The notes beneath the pieces are model-generated. The model was not told the origin of the DNA. It did not search any database and worked only from the letters and a program-made list of their open reading frames with translations. From Acidobacteriota bacterium (GTDB taxonomy: Bacteria > Acidobacteriota > Vicinamibacteria > Vicinamibacterales > UBA8438), in the NCBI GenBank assembly GCA_011523485.1, contig WTGR01000868.1, forward strand, positions 1 to 6,802: a stretch of DNA of 6,802 bases, read 5' to 3'. Made by a program: the position numbers and the translations under genes. This document shows, piece by piece, positions 5,539-6,802 of the stretch. The stretch's first letter is position 1; each line of letters opens with the position of its first letter.

Positions 5539-5749
5539 CCCTATCGTGGCCGAGGTGCGTGCGATACGCGACAAGCTCGCCGCCGAGTGCGGCTACGATG
5601 TCCGCGAGATCTTCCGACGCATCCGCCAGCGACAGGCCGAATCTGGTCTCGAATACGTGCGATATCCGCCCCGGCGGGTGGTTCGACCGGTCGATGAGGC
5701 GGCGCAACCGGCGGGGGACAGTGCAGGCCGCGATGACCACGGACCTTGA
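5528..5749 (+). CDS. Small antitoxin-like partner of the PIN toxin, copy 1
   Basis: A 73-aa protein beginning MNHDPIVAEVRAIRDKLAAECGYDVREIFRRIRQRQ. The 'DPIV.EVR..RD.LAA...YD...I.R.I' motif is typical of small proteins encoded next to PIN toxins of this type, and it recurs in the second copy at 6046. ATG 5528 follows GGAGGG by 8 nt, with that site inside the toxin gene; the GTG at 5519 is less likely. The 11-nt overlap with the toxin stop implies coupled translation. There is no recognisable DNA-binding fold; the first 45 residues look helical, while the Pro/Arg-rich tail from about residue 45 is probably disordered and may wrap the toxin. The antitoxin role is inferred from position and repeated pairing. 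Confidence 0.7.
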   Translation: MNHDPIVAEVRAIRDKLAAECGYDVREIFRRIRQRQAESGLEYVRYPPRRVVRPVDEAAQPAGDSAGRDDHGP

Positions 5750-5752
5750 GGG

Positions 5753-5848
5753 ATGCAGTTCCGCATCGCCGACACCTTCACCGACCGCCTCGCGAAGCTG
5801 ACCGGCGACGAGCAGAAGGCGGTCAGGACAGCGGCGTTCGACCTGCAG
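5753..5848 (+). pseudogene. N-terminal fragment of a UvrD-type helicase (RelE-like N-terminus)
   Basis: The ATG at 5753 opens a frame reading MQFRIADTFTDRLAKL, then TGDEQKAVRTAAFDLQ. This is the start of a protein family in which a RelE-like segment precedes a UvrD-type helicase. In the intact family a phrase like 'NPANPGMSFHKLDKAKD' follows. Here the homology stops after DLQ and the frame runs on as Gly/Arg-rich sequence to 6049 without family features. The fragment lies 3 nt after the first antitoxin stop. A short independent RelE-like toxin is the alternative, but the essential later strands are absent. It is best seen as a truncation scar between two toxin-antitoxin modules. Confidence 0.5.
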
Positions 5849-5931
5849 GACCAGGGTGCGCGCTGGTCCGCGAAGGATCGCGGCATTCCTGGTGGCGCAA
5901 CCGGTCCGGAGACCGGCGTTCCGCCGTGCCA

Positions 5932-6056
5932 AGACACCGCGAGATCGCCACGGCGCGGCCACGGATCGAGGCCGTGTGTCGAGACGCCGGTATCGACCCG
6001 CGCTCCTGTGCACGCCGGAGCAGCTTGTCGTAGCGGAGGAGGACGATGAAACCTGA
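5932..6056 (+). pseudogene. C-terminal remnant of a second PIN-domain toxin, frameshifted
   Basis: The frame starting at 5932 reads PRHREIATARPRIEAVCRDAGID. This aligns without gaps to KHIANAAAKRRIETACRHAG in the intact toxin (5053-5538): His, Ala, Arg-Ile-Glu, Cys-Arg and Ala-Gly are shared. Near 6000 the homology shifts frame and continues as PALLCTPEQLVVAEEDDET, matching CSPDELMEGADDEP, and stops at 6054-6056. The catalytic N-terminal two-thirds is missing, so no toxin can be made. The end overlaps the following antitoxin by 11 nt, exactly as in the intact module, which confirms that this was a second toxin gene. Confidence 0.65.
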
Positions 6057-6261
6057 TCCGATTGTGGCCGAGGTGCGCGCCGTGCGCGACAGGCTCGCAG
6101 CGCGTTTCAACTATGACATCGACGCCATTGTCCGGCACATCCGGAGCATGGAAGCCGCATCGGGCCGCACCTGCGTGCAGCCTCCGCAGAGCAGCATCGC
6201 CGCAACGAACGCCGCGACGGAGAGTGCACCGGGCGAGGGACGCGGTGCAAATGAGTCATGA
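6046..6261 (+). CDS. Small antitoxin-like protein, copy 2 (toxin lost)
   Basis: A 71-aa protein beginning MKPDPIVAEVRAVRDRLAARFNYDIDAIVRHIRSME. It is clearly homologous to the protein at 5528-5749 (DPIVAEVRA, RD.LAA and YD..I.RHIR/RRIR shared), while its tail from about residue 45 differs completely. GGAGGAGG at 6035-6042 lies directly upstream inside the toxin remnant. The start overlaps the remnant's stop by 11 nt. The gene is intact although its own toxin is broken, so it could persist as a solitary antitoxin, able to blunt related PIN toxins. Whether it neutralises the neighbouring intact toxin is open. Divergence in sequence and tail argues against a recent tandem copy and for two separately acquired modules. 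Confidence 0.7.
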   Translation: MKPDPIVAEVRAVRDRLAARFNYDIDAIVRHIRSMEAASGRTCVQPPQSSIAATNAATESAPGEGRGANES

Positions 6262-6337
6262 GGCGCGCGCAGATGGACACGAGCCCGACTTCGATCCCTC
6301 TCGTGACTCGCCCGCGACGACGGAAAGGAACGCCGAC

Positions 6338-6802
6338 ATGACACGCGACGACTTCCGGCGGACGGCGCCGGCGCTGCTGCTGCTGGCCGCGACGGTCTGG
6401 CTGGCGGCCGGCGACACGACGGTGGAGGCCCACGGCAGCGAGGCCCGCTACGTCGAGGTGGCGCCGTGGCAGCGCGACCGCGTTCCCCGCGTGCTCGCGG
6501 TGAGCCGTTCCGAGCTGGGCACCCCGGGCACCCGGCGCACGATGGAGGTGCGGGACGTCGAGGGGCGCTCGTGCCTCGTCGGCGCGCTCTTCGTCCTGGA
6601 CGTCGACGACGACTACGCGTTCGACATCGACGAGCCTGTCACGCTGACGCTGACCTACGCCACCGAATTGACGACGTCCTTTGTCGTCGGGTGGGACCGC
6701 AACGGCGGCGAAGGGGTCGGCGTCACCGACGAGATCGCCCCGGCGCCGGGCGGCGCCTTCGCGAGCACCACGCTGACCCTCGACCGGGCCCGCTTCGCCG
6801 GC
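6338..6802 (+). CDS. Exported protein of unknown function (5' part; runs off the window)
   Basis: An open frame of 155 codons reaches the window edge without a stop. The N-terminus MTRDDFRRTAPALLLLAATVWLAAG looks like a Sec signal peptide (basic start, hydrophobic core at residues 10-25), with possible cleavage after VEA (residue 31). The mature part is rich in Thr, Val and Asp and alternates short beta-type stretches (LVGALFVLDVDDDYAF, VTLTLTY, TSFVVGWD), so a beta-sandwich is plausible. I do not recognise the family. AAGGAA at 6325-6330 lies 7 nt before the ATG at 6338. An ATG at 6251 is in the same frame and would add 29 hydrophilic residues, overlapping the antitoxin stop by 11 nt; it would bury the signal peptide and is less likely. 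This gene probably marks the end of the defence cluster. Confidence 0.65.
   Translation, partial: MTRDDFRRTAPALLLLAATVWLAAGDTTVEAHGSEARYVEVAPWQRDRVPRVLAVSRSELGTPGTRRTMEVRDVEGRSCLVGALFVLDVDDDYAFDIDEPVTLTLTYATELTTSFVVGWDRNGGEGVGVTDEIAPAPGGAFASTTLTLDRARFAG

Noticed and set aside
4861..5574. A 237-codon minus-strand open frame opposite the PIN toxin and the restriction-gene tail
   Set aside because: It contains the antisense translation of the 31-bp repeat (HHLVAEVVDD), which makes it look conserved, but the real coding strand is plus.
5753..6049. A 98-codon frame as an intact RelE-type toxin
   Set aside because: Only the first 32 codons match the family. The remaining sequence lacks the expected strands and overlaps a recognisable PIN-toxin remnant in other frames.
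6111..6344. A minus-strand frame with a lipoprotein-like segment (AAMLLCGGCTQ)
   Set aside because: It lies fully opposite the second antitoxin, which is supported by homology to the first and by a strong ribosome site. The lipobox resemblance is probably chance.

Overview
This window is a high-GC (roughly two-thirds G+C) bacterial accessory region, best read as a defence and toxin-antitoxin island with one intact, probable three-gene conflict system and an unusual number of broken defence genes. The taxon cannot be fixed from the sequence. High GC, strong Shine-Dalgarno sites, a Sec-type signal peptide and the mix of families would fit an Acidobacteriota- or Proteobacteria-like Gram-negative bacterium, but that is inference.

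Layout. (1) Positions 1-103 hold the last codons of a gene whose 3' end recurs twice more in the window. (2) Positions 125-3058 carry a tightly overlapping operon of three genes: a putative nuclease/effector with a restriction-endonuclease-like N-terminus, a small winged-helix-like 'middle component', and a Rad50-like ATPase of the DUF2326 family. This is the architecture of an ABC-three-component (ABC-3C) conflict system, with a middle component resembling type 6. It is the most interesting intact system here. (3) Positions 3059-3397 have no intact gene. They hold a second copy of the repeated gene end, fused directly to a fragment of an AAA+ ATPase. (4) Positions 3398-4278 are a collapsed McrBC-type restriction locus: the start of a MrcB-like domain, a Walker A region and a McrC-like nuclease core, with the intervening parts deleted. 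(5) Positions 4185-4508, minus strand, encode a HigA-type antitoxin with no toxin next to it. (6) Positions 4612-5040 are the two ends of a large type III-like (BPTD_3080-type) restriction gene joined by an internal deletion. Its 3' end is the parent-like copy of the repeated sequence. (7) Positions 5053-6261 are two PIN-toxin/antitoxin modules in tandem. The first is intact (toxin, then antitoxin overlapping by 11 nt). The second keeps only the toxin tail and an intact antitoxin with the same 11-nt overlap. A fragment of a helicase-type gene lies between them. (8) From 6338 to the window end is the start of an exported protein of unknown function.

How it fits together. The intact ABC-3C operon is bracketed by two copies of a 31-bp identical sequence taken from the 3' end of a restriction gene, and a third copy lies 1.8 kb further on. 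This suggests that defence cassettes were inserted, deleted or swapped by recombination at repeated gene ends. Several frame changes fall in or near homopolymers, so some frameshifts could be sequencing errors. The large internal deletions cannot be explained that way.
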